This document shows, in pieces, positions 42,257 to 43,143 of a DNA stretch of 43,143 nt. The notes below the pieces were generated by a model that was given only the letters and a program-made list of their open reading frames with translations, made no database searches and was not told where the DNA came from. The stretch covers positions 1 through 43,143 of the forward strand of contig JAEURA010000054.1 of assembly GCA_016789005.1 (NCBI GenBank), given 5' to 3'. The position numbers were made by a program, and so were the translations under genes. How positions within the stretch are numbered: position 1 is the first letter of the stretch; each line of letters begins with the position of its first letter. Source of the DNA: Anaerolineae bacterium. GTDB taxonomy: Bacteria; Chloroflexota; Anaerolineae; Aggregatilineales; Phototrophicaceae.

Positions 42257-43143
42257 ATGATTACGGAGCTTGATCCAGCCGAATTTCACAAGGTGCGCCC
42301 GCTCTTTGAACCGCTCATGGCTTATCAGATGTTCTGCGCCGGCGTCCTGGACAACCGCTACTCAGGCAGAGTCTTCGTCGATGATCCGCTTCATCCGCGC
42401 AGCGGGTTCGTCGTGAAAGAAGGGGTATGGTGGTTCCTGGCGGGCGACGTGCGCAACAACGCTTTCAACCAGGCGCTCAATACAGCGTTGTTCAATCGAA
42501 CTGCGACCGCAGAGCGCACCTGGGGTGGCATGCTGGTCGCCCACCCGGTCGAGTGGAGTGCCGCCATCCCCGTGATTTTTGCCCCTCACGTGCCTATCAC
42601 GACGCAACGGCTGCACTGCACTTGTCGGCGCTTGCAGATCGACTGGAGCGCGCAGATCCCCGAAGGATATGAAGTGCGCTTCGTCGATCCATCGCTGATC
42701 GAGGATGGCATCGAAGTGCATGGCGCGGCGGCAGATGTCCTGGCGCTGCGCAGAGATGCCCCGGAGCCAGATCGCAAGGCGGTGGGGTTCATCGCCGTCC
42801 ACAACCGCAGAATCGTCGCATCTTCGGTGATCGACTGCATCGTCGGCAGGGGTGGCGACATCGGGCTGTTCACCGACTGGGAGCATCGGCGGCGCAATCT
42901 GGCATTCCTCACGGCGGCTGCCTGTATCGAGTATGCCCTGTCACACGGGCTTGAAGTGGTCCACTGGGACTGCGAATCCTTCAACATCGGCTCGATCCGA
43001 ACCGCCGAAAAACTGGGGCTTCAGATGAGCCACCGGCACACCATGTATACGCTCATTCTGAACCCGGTGCGGCACGAACTCAACCGCGCCTGGTCTCATT
43101 TTGATGCCGGACAGTTTGAGCAGGCGATAGGCATCTGCCGGCA
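42257..43143 (+). CDS. GNAT family N-acetyltransferase (C-terminus outside window)
   Basis: The frame is open for 295 codons from ATG 42257 to the window edge. The N-terminal half (FEPLMAYQMFCAGVLDNRYSG, VWWFLAGDVRN) resembles the leading domain of PF12746-type GNAT acetyltransferases. The second half has the acetyl-CoA fold: VGFIAVHNRRIVASSVIDCIV, EHRRRNLAFLTAAACIEYAL and VHWDCESFNIGSIRTAEKLG. GGAG lies nine bases before the start and a promoter upstream. The last residues (WSHFDAGQFEQAIGICR) are helical and may begin a TPR-like tail. The substrate is unknown. Confidence 0.82.
   Translation, partial: MITELDPAEFHKVRPLFEPLMAYQMFCAGVLDNRYSGRVFVDDPLHPRSGFVVKEGVWWFLAGDVRNNAFNQALNTALFNRTATAERTWGGMLVAHPVEWSAAIPVIFAPHVPITTQRLHCTCRRLQIDWSAQIPEGYEVRFVDPSLIEDGIEVHGAAADVLALRRDAPEPDRKAVGFIAVHNRRIVASSVIDCIVGRGGDIGLFTDWEHRRRNLAFLTAAACIEYALSHGLEVVHWDCESFNIGSIRTAEKLGLQMSHRHTMYTLILNPVRHELNRAWSHFDAGQFEQAIGICR

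Overview
The window is a GC-rich bacterial chromosome segment. About 36 protein genes can be supported, one cut by each window edge. I see no rRNA or tRNA gene, CRISPR array, phage genes or full-length transposase. The gene content points to Chloroflexota, probably Anaerolineae-like: a kinase/LuxR/STAND/WD40 giant protein, a TIR protein with the helical C-terminal domain common in that phylum, a DUF6391 protein, a thioredoxin-VKOR fusion, and many short intergenic palindromes. This placement is inference from gene families, not from a marker gene.

Layout. 0-9.1 kb is mostly metabolic. A methyltransferase and a partial gene form one transcription unit. Then come polyphosphate kinase 2, a TIGR01777 epimerase, an aminotransferase/LarA-type racemase operon, and a three-module acyl-CoA synthetase fused to a GNAT acetyltransferase, closed by a clear terminator. 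9.3-14.1 kb is one 1591-residue signalling protein. 14.2-20.6 kb holds a cyclic-2,3-diphosphoglycerate-synthase-family protein, a decayed MNT/HEPN toxin-antitoxin locus with a TIR-bounded miniature element, a nucleotide-sugar epimerase/SDR pair, a DinB-like protein, an orphan HypB and a membrane EEP phosphatase. 20.5-26.9 kb holds a YfhO-like membrane protein bracketed by two diverged copies of one divergent promoter region, two abutting inverted-repeat elements, and an MFS transporter fused to a large extracytoplasmic domain. 26.9-29.7 kb is a compact minus-strand operon: Rieske oxygenase, unknown protein, TIR protein. 29.8-32.2 kb carries a multi-TM protein and the thioredoxin-VKOR protein. 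32.3-33.8 kb is a lower-GC accessory patch with a DUF4258/YgiT toxin-antitoxin pair, a candidate HEPN protein and another miniature element. 33.9-43.1 kb returns to ordinary genes: GH13 amylase, TPR protein, GlsB, DUF6391-HolA operon, PPC-repeat secreted protein, nitroreductase, secreted esterase and a partial GNAT protein.

How genes work together. Short gaps or overlaps support six units: methyltransferase with the partial gene; aminotransferase with LarA-like; epimerase with SDR; Rieske, unknown and TIR; DUF6391 with holA; and DUF4258 with YgiT. The most unusual items are the kinase-LuxR-STAND-TM-WD40 protein, the TIR protein inside a Rieske oxygenase operon, the MFS/extracytoplasmic fusion, the candidate HEPN RNase in the low-GC patch, and the duplicated divergent promoter flanking a 2.7 kb insert.
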